A stretch of DNA of 64,000 nucleotides from an uncultured bacterium (lineage in GTDB: Bacteria; CSSED10-310; CALFER01), in contig CALFER010000102.1 of the NCBI GenBank assembly GCA_937951895.1, positions 62,001 through 126,000 of the forward strand. Direction: 5' to 3'. The translations under genes were made by a program, and so were the position numbers. This document shows positions 42,122 to 51,030 of this stretch, in pieces. Numbering within the stretch: position 1 is the first letter of the stretch; each line of letters starts with the position of its first letter. Under the pieces are notes generated by a model, which saw only the letters and a program-made list of their open reading frames with translations, made no database searches and had not been told where the DNA came from.

Positions 42122-43357
42122 TCATTCCCATCCGAACGTTTCAGTGTCGTAGGCCAGCAGGTTCCCTTGTTCAATAAGTGCGCCCCAGAATACGATTCCA
42201 TCGGCGGATCCGACTCCGGTGGGCCAGGCAAATTCAGGCAGAATAGCCAGTTCGTACTGGTCCTGTGCCGCCATTGTCTGAGTTTCGAAGGAGACTTCTG
42301 ACGAGAAAGCCGGCCAGAAGAAGAATGTGCCGTAGACGTCCAGAAGAATGAACAGGTCAACGGTTCGTTGCGCACCTGGATTCGTGATCACACACGTCGC
42401 GTTGAACGCATCGTTCGCCCGGTACAGTCTCTGATTCAGTACCACATCGACCGACGGTTCGCGATACTCGAGTATTCTCCCGTCGTTGCATACGGCAAAC
42501 CCCTGGGCCATTCCCGCCATCTTGATCTCGTTGATCTGCCGCGTCGAGGGTGAGGTGATTCGTTGCCAGCCGAAAATGGTCTGTTCGATCAATCGTCCAT
42601 CCTTTCCGGCAGCGAAGCCACGGGTTTCTTCGACGTCGATCGCCAGCATCCACGGCTCATAGTTACAATAGAGCGTCGTCCAACCGCTGCCGGTGTCTGT
42701 CAGAATGTAGCATTTGTCCCAATCGGGCAGTCGATTGCCGCAGATAATCGGATAGCCGTTCTCATCGATCGCGACGCCCCAGAGATTGCATGCTTCCGGA
42801 AGATTGGATGTGTCCTGCGTCCAGGTTGTGCCGTTGTAGTGGACTCTGAGATTCTGGGATCCCACAATCCATATGTTATCCGGTCCTGACGCGGCTATTT
42901 CCTGCAGGTTTCCCGCGATTTGGAACACTTCCGTAATCTGAGTTCCATCCCAGTGCATGACTTTTCCTCCCGGGAGGAATCCGTATCCGATGATGTAAAC
43001 ATTCGAGCTGTCGAATGCCAGAATGTCTTCGTAGCTGATCTGGTCGTCCACGGGAGGCAGTTCGGTCCAGACCCCTGCCTGGCAACGCAATATCACGCCT
43101 TCGCTGCCAGCAGCCCACCCTTCCGTCGGGCTGAGCATGGCGATGGCTTTGAGCTGCTTCGTGGTCGGAGTGGTAACCGGACTCCAGATTCCACCGGTGA
43201 AATGGAAGATCGTTCCATTCTGACCTGCAACCCAGACTTCTTCAGAACTCAGAATCGATAAACCGTTCAGATGCGCGTCGGTTGCGAGTTGCGTTTCGGT
43301 CCACCCTGCGTGCGTGCTGACGGCGATCAGCAGAAACAACACCATCGTTCTTGCCAT
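42122..43357 (-). CDS. Secreted YCF48-like beta-propeller with C-terminal beta module
   Basis: The 411-residue protein starts at 43357 after AGGGGGA and has a signal peptide (MVLFLLIAVSTHAGW). Residues 20-300 form short propeller repeats of the YCF48/photosystem-assembly type (LSILSSEEVWVAGQNGTIFHF, AMLSPTEGWAAGSEGVILR, GFAAGKDGRLIEQT). Residues 301-411 are a separate module (FILLDVYGTFFFWPAF, FAWPTGVGSADGIVFWGA). The same module occurs in the kelch protein at 59992-61839. It converges on ispH with 5 nt between stops. An extracellular or outer-surface binding role is inferred. Confidence 0.8.
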   Translation of the reverse strand: MARTMVLFLLIAVSTHAGWTETQLATDAHLNGLSILSSEEVWVAGQNGTIFHFTGGIWSPVTTPTTKQLKAIAMLSPTEGWAAGSEGVILRCQAGVWTELPPVDDQISYEDILAFDSSNVYIIGYGFLPGGKVMHWDGTQITEVFQIAGNLQEIAASGPDNIWIVGSQNLRVHYNGTTWTQDTSNLPEACNLWGVAIDENGYPIICGNRLPDWDKCYILTDTGSGWTTLYCNYEPWMLAIDVEETRGFAAGKDGRLIEQTIFGWQRITSPSTRQINEIKMAGMAQGFAVCNDGRILEYREPSVDVVLNQRLYRANDAFNATCVITNPGAQRTVDLFILLDVYGTFFFWPAFSSEVSFETQTMAAQDQYELAILPEFAWPTGVGSADGIVFWGALIEQGNLLAYDTETFGWE

Positions 43358-43403
43358 AAATCCCCCTTTTTCATATTTAAAATCGACCAGACAATACGTT
43401 CTT

Positions 43404-43432
43404 ATTGTATCTCGCCCGAGTAACTCCGTCAA
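43404..43432 (-). promoter_or_regulatory. Sigma-70-type promoter of the YCF48-like gene
   Basis: On the minus strand TTGACG (43432-43427) and TACAAT (43409-43404) are separated by 17 nt. The leader to the start at 43357 is about 40 nt. A 12-bp palindrome overlaps the -35. Confidence 0.72.
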
Positions 43433-43440
43433 CATGTTGA
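43429..43440. repeat. 12-bp perfect palindrome TCAACATGTTGA
   Basis: The palindrome covers the -35 hexamer of the minus-strand promoter and lies 100 nt before the O-antigen operon. It could be an operator; no second copy was seen nearby. Confidence 0.4.
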
Positions 43441-43539
43441 ATCTAAACAACATTAGGGGATTACTTGATCAGACGGACGTTCAGGTGCTACTATCCGGAT
43501 CTTTGGACCCTGTCTCGGGGTCTGTCTGGAGGCTGTTCC

Positions 43540-44355
43540 GTGTGGGAAGGGATGCGTGAACTGTATCGATATCGGGCGTTGATTCAAACACTGGTATCCC
43601 GGGAACTGAAAGCGCGATATCGTGGCTCTGTTCTTGGATTTCTGTGGTCGCTTCTGAACCCGCTCCTGTTGATGCTGGTGTACTGGCTTGTGTTTTCTGT
43701 CTATATGCGGAATCCCATGGAACACTACCATGTCTTCCTGTTCTGCGGATTACTGCCCTGGATCTGGTTCTCCTCGTCGCTTCTCGAGGGCTGTAACTCC
43801 ATCATCAGTGGTGCGAGTCTGGTAAAAAAAGTTCTTTTTCCGGCAGAGGTGCTGCCGGTCGTTGCGATTCTGTCCAACCTGATCCATTTCGTTCTCGCCT
43901 TGCCGATTCTGATCGGCTTTCTGCTGACTTCCGGTGTTCTCCCCGGATGGAACATCATATTTTTCCCCTGCGTCATCGTGATCCAGTTGCTGTTCACGCT
44001 GAGCCTGGTGTTGCTGTTGAGCGCATTGTCTGTTCATTACCGGGATATCCAGCAGATCCTCGGGAACCTCATCACTCTTTGGTTCTTCATGTCACCGGTG
44101 ATCTATCCGGTCTTCCAGATCCCGGATAAAGCCCGTAAGTTCGTTTTGATTCTGAAATGCAACCCCGTCACACATCTCATGGTGGCCTATCAGCGCATGT
44201 TCCTGCAAAAAATGTCGGATCATGGCGCGTATCCGTTCGACCAGCCACTCCCCTGGAAAGGCCTGTCCGCTGTTTCGATCCTCTCCATCGTCGTGCTCTT
44301 CTTCGCCTATCGGATATTCAACCACTTCAAAGTGTCGTTCTCGGAGGAAATCTGA
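43540..44355 (+). CDS. wzm: O-antigen ABC transporter permease (Wzm type)
   Basis: The 271-residue ABC-2 permease has six membrane segments and the family N-terminus (LVSRELKARYRGSVLGFLWSL), SLVKKVLFPAEVLPV and VHYRDIQQILGNLITLWFFMSPVIYP. The start is taken as GTG 43540, because GGAGG at 43528-43532 is 7 nt upstream; ATG 43552 is the alternative. It pairs with the overlapping Wzt gene to export finished, undecaprenyl-linked polysaccharide across the inner membrane. It is the first gene of an operon running to 54920. Confidence 0.92.
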   Translation: MWEGMRELYRYRALIQTLVSRELKARYRGSVLGFLWSLLNPLLLMLVYWLVFSVYMRNPMEHYHVFLFCGLLPWIWFSSSLLEGCNSIISGASLVKKVLFPAEVLPVVAILSNLIHFVLALPILIGFLLTSGVLPGWNIIFFPCVIVIQLLFTLSLVLLLSALSVHYRDIQQILGNLITLWFFMSPVIYPVFQIPDKARKFVLILKCNPVTHLMVAYQRMFLQKMSDHGAYPFDQPLPWKGLSAVSILSIVVLFFAYRIFNHFKVSFSEEI

Positions 44356-45683
44356 TGTCCGGTCCGCAGATTCGCGTCCAGGACGTGACCAAGGTTTTTC
44401 ACAAGCATCAACGCAAACGTCACTTTCTCACGGTGAAAAGCACCTTCATCCGGGATATCTGGCGCAGACGGGACGATGAAAGCGATCTGTTCCATGCCCT
44501 GCAGGGTGTCAGCTTTGATATCGAACCCGGAGAGACATTCGGGATCATCGGATCAAACGGCTCCGGCAAATCCACCATGCTGAAACTGCTCGCGGGCATT
44601 CTCAAACCGACATCCGGCTCCGTCGAGGTCAACGGAAGACTTTCTGCATTGATTGAACTCGGTGCAGGATTTCACCCCGAAATTTCCGGTCGTGAGAACG
44701 TATTCATCAACGGCATCATGCTCGGGCTATCCAAAAACGAAATCGCCGAAAAGTTTGATGAGATTGTCCGATTCGCGGAACTGGGAGAATTCATCGACAA
44801 CCCTGTCCGCACATATTCATCCGGGATGTTCATGCGGCTCGGGTTCTCTGTCGCGACTCATGTCAACCCCGATGTGCTGCTCATCGACGAGGTCCTGGCG
44901 GTCGGCGATCAATCATTCATTCACAAGTGCCTCGAGAGGATCTTCGAGTTCAAACGACGGAAAAAAACAATCATCATCGTCAGCCATGATCTCAGTGCCG
45001 TGGAAAAACTGTGCACGCGCGTCGCCTGGCTCGCTCACGGAGAACTCCGAATGATCGGCGCCGCCCGTGAAGTCATCGACTCATATCTCATGTCCGTGGC
45101 CAGAAAAGAAGAAGAGCGCTTCGCGACGCAGCATCAGGTTGTCATGGAATCACTCGATTCCCTTCATCAGGAATCGAATGGTACCTCTCGTGTCAGTACC
45201 GCCGATCCTCCGGATCATGCAACGTCGGATGCGAAGAAGCGATGGGGGACACGCGATGTTGAGATCACGGCGGTCAAGGTGCTGGATGTGAACAATACAG
45301 AACGCTACGTCTTCAAGACGGGGGAGGATGTCATCTTCCGATTCGAGTATTCTGCCCGAAAGCGAATCGAAAAGCCTGTTTTCGGGATCGGTTTCTTCCT
45401 CGAAGACGGCACATGGTGCTACGGTACCAATACCCATCTGGAAAACCTGCAGATCGATCAGATCGAGGGCGAGGGATGGGTTGGCATCCGGTTCCATTCG
45501 ATGAATCTTATTCAGAATAGCTATCTGGTCGACGTGGCAGTCCATGCCGTGGATGGCACTCCCTATGATTATCACAGCCGTTTGTATAAAATAGCATTCA
45601 GATCCGAGATCCGGGATTCCGGAATTGTCCGGCTGCCTCACCAGTGGTCATTCAGCCCGGAATTGGACCTAACCGAATTGTAA
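44355..45683 (+). CDS. wzt: O-antigen ABC transporter ATPase with carbohydrate-binding domain (Wzt)
   Basis: The 442-residue protein has an ATPase domain (1-255) with Walker A GSNGSGKST, signature YSSGMFMRL and Walker B LLIDEVLAVGD. A linker and a C-terminal beta-sandwich (about 295-442: VKVLDVNNTERYVFKTGEDV, FGIGFFLEDGTWCYGTNT) of the Wzt carbohydrate-binding type follow. Such domains recognise a modified non-reducing end and license export. The ATG shares one base with the permease stop (TGATG) and has GGAGG 7 nt upstream. The next gene, a methyltransferase, could make the terminal cap it recognises. Confidence 0.95.
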   Translation: MSGPQIRVQDVTKVFHKHQRKRHFLTVKSTFIRDIWRRRDDESDLFHALQGVSFDIEPGETFGIIGSNGSGKSTMLKLLAGILKPTSGSVEVNGRLSALIELGAGFHPEISGRENVFINGIMLGLSKNEIAEKFDEIVRFAELGEFIDNPVRTYSSGMFMRLGFSVATHVNPDVLLIDEVLAVGDQSFIHKCLERIFEFKRRKKTIIIVSHDLSAVEKLCTRVAWLAHGELRMIGAAREVIDSYLMSVARKEEERFATQHQVVMESLDSLHQESNGTSRVSTADPPDHATSDAKKRWGTRDVEITAVKVLDVNNTERYVFKTGEDVIFRFEYSARKRIEKPVFGIGFFLEDGTWCYGTNTHLENLQIDQIEGEGWVGIRFHSMNLIQNSYLVDVAVHAVDGTPYDYHSRLYKIAFRSEIRDSGIVRLPHQWSFSPELDLTEL

Positions 45684-45707
45684 GCTGTGCACAGATCGGA
45701 ATCATGT

Positions 45708-47219
45708 ATGAACCCAGCAGATCCGTTATCCGATCAGATCCGAAAGAAAATCGCTCAGCTGAAAACGGATCAGAAACCGTATCAGCCGGAGCCGTATCCC
45801 TTCGTGCCTGCTCTGGATCCTGAAATCGATAAAGCCGCTTTTTCCGAACACCGGCGTCAATATGAATCCCTCCTGGATCGTCTGAATGAAACATACATCA
45901 CCAATCCCGTTTTCATGCATCCCGAGCATCTGAATGAACTGATGGAGAAACTCAATCGGGCTGCAACGAACTCCGCACCGCCCGTATCTTCAGGAATTCG
46001 AGGCATCCTCAAGCGGAAACTGCGGACGTTGATCCGATCTCTTCTGCTCCAGGAACTGGACGTGATTCCGTCCCTCACCATTCAAACGCTCAACGAACTG
46101 AACCGGGGATTGCGCGAGTTTGCCGATCGTCAGCGTGATTTCAACGCATGTCTGGCACACTTCGGTCAATCCATCGTACCGGTGATGGATGAGAAAGTCC
46201 GGAAACCGATCGAATCCTGCAAATCACTCGATGAAAAATTCAATACGTTGCTCGGGGAAAACGTCACGCTGCTGCAGCAGCGGATGGATGTTCTGTTCGA
46301 AGGCCTCGATCGCCGTCATACCGAATTGGTCACCTGGTTGAAAAATACACTGTCGGAATTCGCGCGAATTCAGGTCGCGTTCAGCGAATTGGACAGGGAA
46401 ACGCGTCGTGCGCTGATGGCACAGGATCGAAAACTGAGCGCTTCGACGGTGACGCCATCTGTTTCGCCAGTCGCTCAACACGCCACTGCACCACCTCCAC
46501 TGGATGGTTATGCGTACTACGAATTCGAGCGACAGAACAGGGGTCCGGAGGAAGCGATCCGGCGATCCCAGGCTGATTATCTCGACATGATCGCCCTGCA
46601 TCACCCGGTTCTCGATATCGGATGCGGACGAGGGGAGTTTCTGGAGTTGTTGAGGAATCAGAAGATCGAAGCCAGGGGGATCGACCTGAATTCCGAGATG
46701 GTGGATCGTTGCCGTGAAAAAGGATTGGATGTCGATCGAGCGTCTGCGATGGATCATCTGCAACGGACTCCCGCGGGATCCATCGGGGCAATCACCGCTT
46801 TCCAGGTGATCGAACATCTGTCGATGCAGGAAGCCGACGAATTTCTTTCATTGGCTTTCAATGCCCTGAAGCCCGGCGGTATTCTGGTGCTCGAAACAAT
46901 CAATACGTCCTCGGTCTATGCACTGCTTCAGTTCTATTTCCGGGATCCGACGCATCAGATGCCGCGGCACCCCGAGACGTATCGGTTTCTGATGGAAACG
47001 CACGGATTCCATGATGTCAAGGTGACGTACCGGTCAACGCCGACGGAGGTATGGCCCGAATCCGCCCTGACCCTGCCGGCAGTCGGAGACCGGCATCTGG
47101 AAGAATATCTTCGCGAGATCGCGAGTCGGATCGATCGCTTGAAGACGGCTGTCTACGCCGACTGCGATATCGTTCTTACAGGGAGTAAGGCGGGGGATCG
47201 AGCCGATGATCGGGAATAA
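45708..47219 (+). CDS. SAM methyltransferase with N-terminal helical/coiled-coil region
   Basis: The 503-residue protein has a long helical N-terminus (1-245), part of it coiled coil (about 130-245, rich in Leu/Glu/Arg), and a class I methyltransferase domain at about 275-430. The latter has motif I LDIGCGRGEFLELL, the acidic strand ARGIDLNSEMV, and FQVIEHLSMQEADEFL. Proteins of this build sit beside Wzm/Wzt and, as with WbdD, may cap the polysaccharide chain and control length through the coiled coil. No kinase domain is present. An upstream GTG at 45687 is an alternative start. It overlaps the next gene by 14 nt. Confidence 0.85.
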   Translation: MNPADPLSDQIRKKIAQLKTDQKPYQPEPYPFVPALDPEIDKAAFSEHRRQYESLLDRLNETYITNPVFMHPEHLNELMEKLNRAATNSAPPVSSGIRGILKRKLRTLIRSLLLQELDVIPSLTIQTLNELNRGLREFADRQRDFNACLAHFGQSIVPVMDEKVRKPIESCKSLDEKFNTLLGENVTLLQQRMDVLFEGLDRRHTELVTWLKNTLSEFARIQVAFSELDRETRRALMAQDRKLSASTVTPSVSPVAQHATAPPPLDGYAYYEFERQNRGPEEAIRRSQADYLDMIALHHPVLDIGCGRGEFLELLRNQKIEARGIDLNSEMVDRCREKGLDVDRASAMDHLQRTPAGSIGAITAFQVIEHLSMQEADEFLSLAFNALKPGGILVLETINTSSVYALLQFYFRDPTHQMPRHPETYRFLMETHGFHDVKVTYRSTPTEVWPESALTLPAVGDRHLEEYLREIASRIDRLKTAVYADCDIVLTGSKAGDRADDRE

Positions 47220-48327
47220 CCCGGCGTCGATCTACCTCAAGCAACCCGCGCCGCCTGCGGATCGCCCCCCCCGTATTCTCATCTGTACGGTCAAGATCCC
47301 ATTCATATCGGGCGGGGCAGAGCGGCACATCCAATCGTTGACCCGCGAACTCTCCAGTCGATCCTACGAAGTCGATGTGATCGAATTGCCGTTGAAATGG
47401 GATACACCCCGGCAAATCATCCATGATGTTCTTGCCTGGCGGCTGCTGGATCTGACCTATTCCTATGGTATTCCCGTCGATCTGTTGATCGGGATGAAGT
47501 TTCCGGCATACGTGATCCGGCATCCACGTAAAATTGCATGGGTATTGCATCAGCATCGGCAGATGTACGACATGCTCGCGTCCCCATACACCGATTTTCG
47601 GGATAATGTGGACGACGATGAAGTCAGGAACAGTCTGTATCGTATAGACGCGCGCGCTTTGCAGGAATGCCGGCAGCGATTCGCGAACTCGATCAATGTG
47701 GCTGACCGCATGAAACGTTATCTCGATATCGATAGCGAACCACTCTATCATCCACCGCCTCTGACAGGCCGTTATCGTTGCGATGAATATGGCGATTTTG
47801 TGCTATCCGTGGCACGACTCGAATTGAACAAGCGTGTCGATCTGCTTCTGGAAGCGCTGGCCGAGACAGCCTCGCCCGTCCGTGCGGTCATTGTCGGAGG
47901 AGGTCCTCAGGAACGCACCCTGCGGGAAATCGTATCCGAAAAACGTCTCTCGGATCGGGTTACATTCGCCGGACGCGTGTCGGATAACGAGTTGCTCGAT
48001 CTGTACGCCCGATGTGGCGCGGTATACTATGCGCCGATCGACGAAGACTACGGCTACGTGACACTGGAGGCGTTTCTGTCGGGAAAAAGCGTCATCACCG
48101 CGCGTGACTCCGGGGGAGTGCTCGAGTTTGTCAGCCACGCGGAGACCGGATTCGTGGCGGAACCGGACTCCCGATCGATGGCAGCGGCGATCGATGCATG
48201 GATGCGAATGGACGACCACGGCAGACAGTTTGCGATGAAGGGATGCGACACGGTACGGCGGATCTCCTGGGACCATGTCATCTCCCGCCTGACTGAATCG
48301 CTTCGACCGCCGGAGCCGACGGTATGA
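47206..48327 (+). CDS. Family 4 glycosyltransferase
   Basis: The 373-residue GT-B enzyme has the acceptor-side loop FISGGAERHIQSLTREL, LSVARLELNKRVDLLLEAL at the start of the donor domain, and the EX7E-type region YAPIDEDYGYVTLEAFLSGKS with SGGVLEFV. It resembles the first half of the next gene in order and wording (KYPTWMIRH versus KFPAYVIRH), indicating duplication. It probably transfers a sugar during O-polysaccharide assembly in the cytoplasm. Donor and linkage are unknown. It overlaps both neighbours. Confidence 0.92.
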   Translation: MIGNNPASIYLKQPAPPADRPPRILICTVKIPFISGGAERHIQSLTRELSSRSYEVDVIELPLKWDTPRQIIHDVLAWRLLDLTYSYGIPVDLLIGMKFPAYVIRHPRKIAWVLHQHRQMYDMLASPYTDFRDNVDDDEVRNSLYRIDARALQECRQRFANSINVADRMKRYLDIDSEPLYHPPPLTGRYRCDEYGDFVLSVARLELNKRVDLLLEALAETASPVRAVIVGGGPQERTLREIVSEKRLSDRVTFAGRVSDNELLDLYARCGAVYYAPIDEDYGYVTLEAFLSGKSVITARDSGGVLEFVSHAETGFVAEPDSRSMAAAIDAWMRMDDHGRQFAMKGCDTVRRISWDHVISRLTESLRPPEPTV

Positions 48328-51029
48328 AAATCGCCATTGTCGGCCCCAGTCCGGTTCCATACTGCCGAGGCGGTATCGAAAACTTCCTGGCGGGGCTCCA
48401 CAAGGCCATCAACGAGTCGACCAGCCACATCGCAGAACTCATCAAAATCCCGATCCGGGAAAACTCCGTACCGAGCCTGATCGCCGGATATCTCCGGTGC
48501 CGTTTCATCAATCTGGATCATTTCGACCTGATCATCTCGTTTAAATACCCTACCTGGATGATCCGGCATCGGAATCACGTCATCTATCTCGGTCATCGCC
48601 TCCGAGGTCTTTATGACACCTATCCCATCCCGCCGGACCGGGATCGATTGCTGACATCCAATCCTCTCGACTTTCCCGGACCCTGGATCCGGAATCTGAT
48701 CCACTGGCTCGATGATCGCGCTATCCGACCCGAGCGAATCAGCCATGCATTCTCAATGTCGCGCACCATCGCCGATCGGCCGGGCTACTTTCATCCCGAC
48801 CTGGTGCCACAGGTGATTTGCGGATCGTCGTTTCGAGACGATTTCCGGATGGAAGTCGGCGAGCATTTTTTAACGGTGAACAGGCTCGACGCGCCGAAAC
48901 GTGTCGATCTGATGATCAGGGCGTACCGGCATGTCCGTACGGATATGCCATTCATTATTGCCGGGACAGGACCGCAGGGAGATTACCTCCGGGCTCTGGC
49001 GGGATCGGACCCGCGGATCGTTTTTCCAGGGGAGGTGTCTGAAACCCGTCTGCTCGAGCTGTATGCGCGAGCCTATGCCGTAATCTACACCCCTTACCAG
49101 GAAGATTATGGTCTGATTACGATCGAGGGGATGAAAAGCGGCAAACCGATCGTCTCCACGTCGGATTCGGGCGGGCCGGTCGAGTTCATCGAGCATGGCG
49201 TGAACGGTCTGATCTGTGCCCCGGATGAACAGTCACTCGCCGTATCGATCCAGACACTCGCGGACGACCCTGCCATGGTTCGCCGCATGAGCGCCGCCGC
49301 TCTCAAACGCATGGAAACCGTGACCTGGCATCACGCGGTCGATGCTCTGCTCGATCCCTATCGCTTCTGGCCGGATCGGTCGCCCAGAACCCGGAAGCAG
49401 CGCCGCCGCATCACCGTACTGATCCCTTATCCGGTTCACCCTGTCCGGAGCGGCGGTCAACGACGGGAGTCCGCGTTGTATCGTGAACTGTCCCGATTCT
49501 ACGACGTGTTTCTGCTGACTCTGGGTCGAGACAGACAATCCGGGAATCACATCGAAATCAATCCCAATCTTCACGAAATCTGCATTCCCCCCTCGGAGTC
49601 TCAGCTTCGCGAACAGTGGCAACTGGAAGCGGAAGCCGGGACGGCGATTTCGGATGTCGCGATACCCCGGTTGATGCGGAAGAACCACAATCTCATCCGT
49701 GCAATCGACTACTTTTCCGAAGCGTCGGATATCGTTGTATCCTGTCATCCCTATATGCATCGCTTCATCCGGCCTTCAGCGCGAACTCAGCTCATCGTTC
49801 ATGAATCGCAGAACTTCGAATGGTTGATGAAATCAACCTACCTGTCCGACACTCTGACCGGACGATCACTCCTGAAGGATGTCTATCGAGCCGAAAAGGA
49901 TGCATATCGGTCGAGCCATATCGTTTTTACGACCGGACCTGAGGAAGCCCGATGCATGTCGGCGGAGTATGGCGCACCGAAAGGACTCCTGGGGTATGTC
50001 CCCAACGGTGTCGATGTGGAGCAGTTCAGACCCGCGACATCCGCCGAACGCGAAGCTGCGCGCGCCGAAATGGGCTGGACGGATCGGACGGTTGTTCTTT
50101 TCATGGGTGCCTGGCACCCGCCCAACCTCGAAGCCCTGATCTTCATCCGTGAGAAACTCGCACCCCAGTTGCCTGATCTGCTGTTTGTCGTGGTCGGATC
50201 CGTCAGGGATCATTTCGAAGCATCTTACGGTTCGTTCCCTCCCGCAGAAAACATCCATCTCACCGGTGTGATCGATGAACCCACGCTCTTCAGAGTACTG
50301 TCCGGAGCGGATCTCGCGATCAATCCCATGTTTACCGGCGCAGGGACGAATCTGAAGGTTCTCGAGTATTTCGCGTGCGGAATCCCGGTCGTTTCGACTC
50401 CTCACGGAATCCGAGGCTTGACTGTGCATGAAAACAAAGATGTGCTGGTCGCCGAAGCGGATCGTTTCGCAGACACCATCCGTAGCCTTGCGGTCAACGC
50501 TGATCTGAAACGAGATCTCGCCGGAACGGCCCGGCAGACGGTGGTCGACGCCTATTCATGGCAGAAGATCGGCGGACGAATGATCGAACGGATCGAGTCC
50601 GCGATTCCACCTGCCGGACCATCCGAACTCGAACTCGATCAGGACGAAGAATTCCGTATGGGTTGGTATCATCTCGAAACATGGGAGACTCCCGGCCGAA
50701 CTTCTCCGCTGAAAGTCCGCTGGAGTTTCCCCGAGTGCTGCGTCTTTGTACCGGATCTCCATCGTGACTTTTCGATCGAACTATCCGTCCAGGGAGCTCC
50801 GGACGGCTCGAATCTCGTGGTCATGGTCGATTCCCGGGCCGTCTTCGAAGGGGTTGTCCCCTCTTCATTTCAGAACATCCACTTTCCTGTCGCCTCAAAA
50901 CCCGGTATGGACTGGCGCCTCCTCACGCTGCGAACGACCGGCTGGTCTCCGGCTCAATTCGGCAGCCCGGACACTCGCAGGCTGGGCGTGGCGGTTTCAC
51001 GGATTGCTGTGACCAGAGAGCGATCATGA
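48324..51029 (+). CDS. Tandem family 4 glycosyltransferase (two GT-B units plus C-terminal domain)
   Basis: The 901-residue protein has a first GT4 unit (about 1-355: GGIENFLAGL, TVNRLDAPKRVDLMIRAY, YTPYQEDYGLITIEGMKSGK). A second, less similar GT4 unit follows (about 368-765: VRSGGQRRESALYREL, YVPNGVDVEQFRP, INPMFTGAGTNLKVLEYFACG), then a C-terminal beta-rich domain (about 780-901) with no family I recognise. The junction near residue 355 is Arg-rich. The ATG overlaps the previous stop. Two transferases on one chain could add a disaccharide unit, as in polymerising O-antigen enzymes. Donors are unknown. Confidence 0.9.
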   Translation: MKIAIVGPSPVPYCRGGIENFLAGLHKAINESTSHIAELIKIPIRENSVPSLIAGYLRCRFINLDHFDLIISFKYPTWMIRHRNHVIYLGHRLRGLYDTYPIPPDRDRLLTSNPLDFPGPWIRNLIHWLDDRAIRPERISHAFSMSRTIADRPGYFHPDLVPQVICGSSFRDDFRMEVGEHFLTVNRLDAPKRVDLMIRAYRHVRTDMPFIIAGTGPQGDYLRALAGSDPRIVFPGEVSETRLLELYARAYAVIYTPYQEDYGLITIEGMKSGKPIVSTSDSGGPVEFIEHGVNGLICAPDEQSLAVSIQTLADDPAMVRRMSAAALKRMETVTWHHAVDALLDPYRFWPDRSPRTRKQRRRITVLIPYPVHPVRSGGQRRESALYRELSRFYDVFLLTLGRDRQSGNHIEINPNLHEICIPPSESQLREQWQLEAEAGTAISDVAIPRLMRKNHNLIRAIDYFSEASDIVVSCHPYMHRFIRPSARTQLIVHESQNFEWLMKSTYLSDTLTGRSLLKDVYRAEKDAYRSSHIVFTTGPEEARCMSAEYGAPKGLLGYVPNGVDVEQFRPATSAEREAARAEMGWTDRTVVLFMGAWHPPNLEALIFIREKLAPQLPDLLFVVVGSVRDHFEASYGSFPPAENIHLTGVIDEPTLFRVLSGADLAINPMFTGAGTNLKVLEYFACGIPVVSTPHGIRGLTVHENKDVLVAEADRFADTIRSLAVNADLKRDLAGTARQTVVDAYSWQKIGGRMIERIESAIPPAGPSELELDQDEEFRMGWYHLETWETPGRTSPLKVRWSFPECCVFVPDLHRDFSIELSVQGAPDGSNLVVMVDSRAVFEGVVPSSFQNIHFPVASKPGMDWRLLTLRTTGWSPAQFGSPDTRRLGVAVSRIAVTRERS

Positions 51030-51030
51030 C

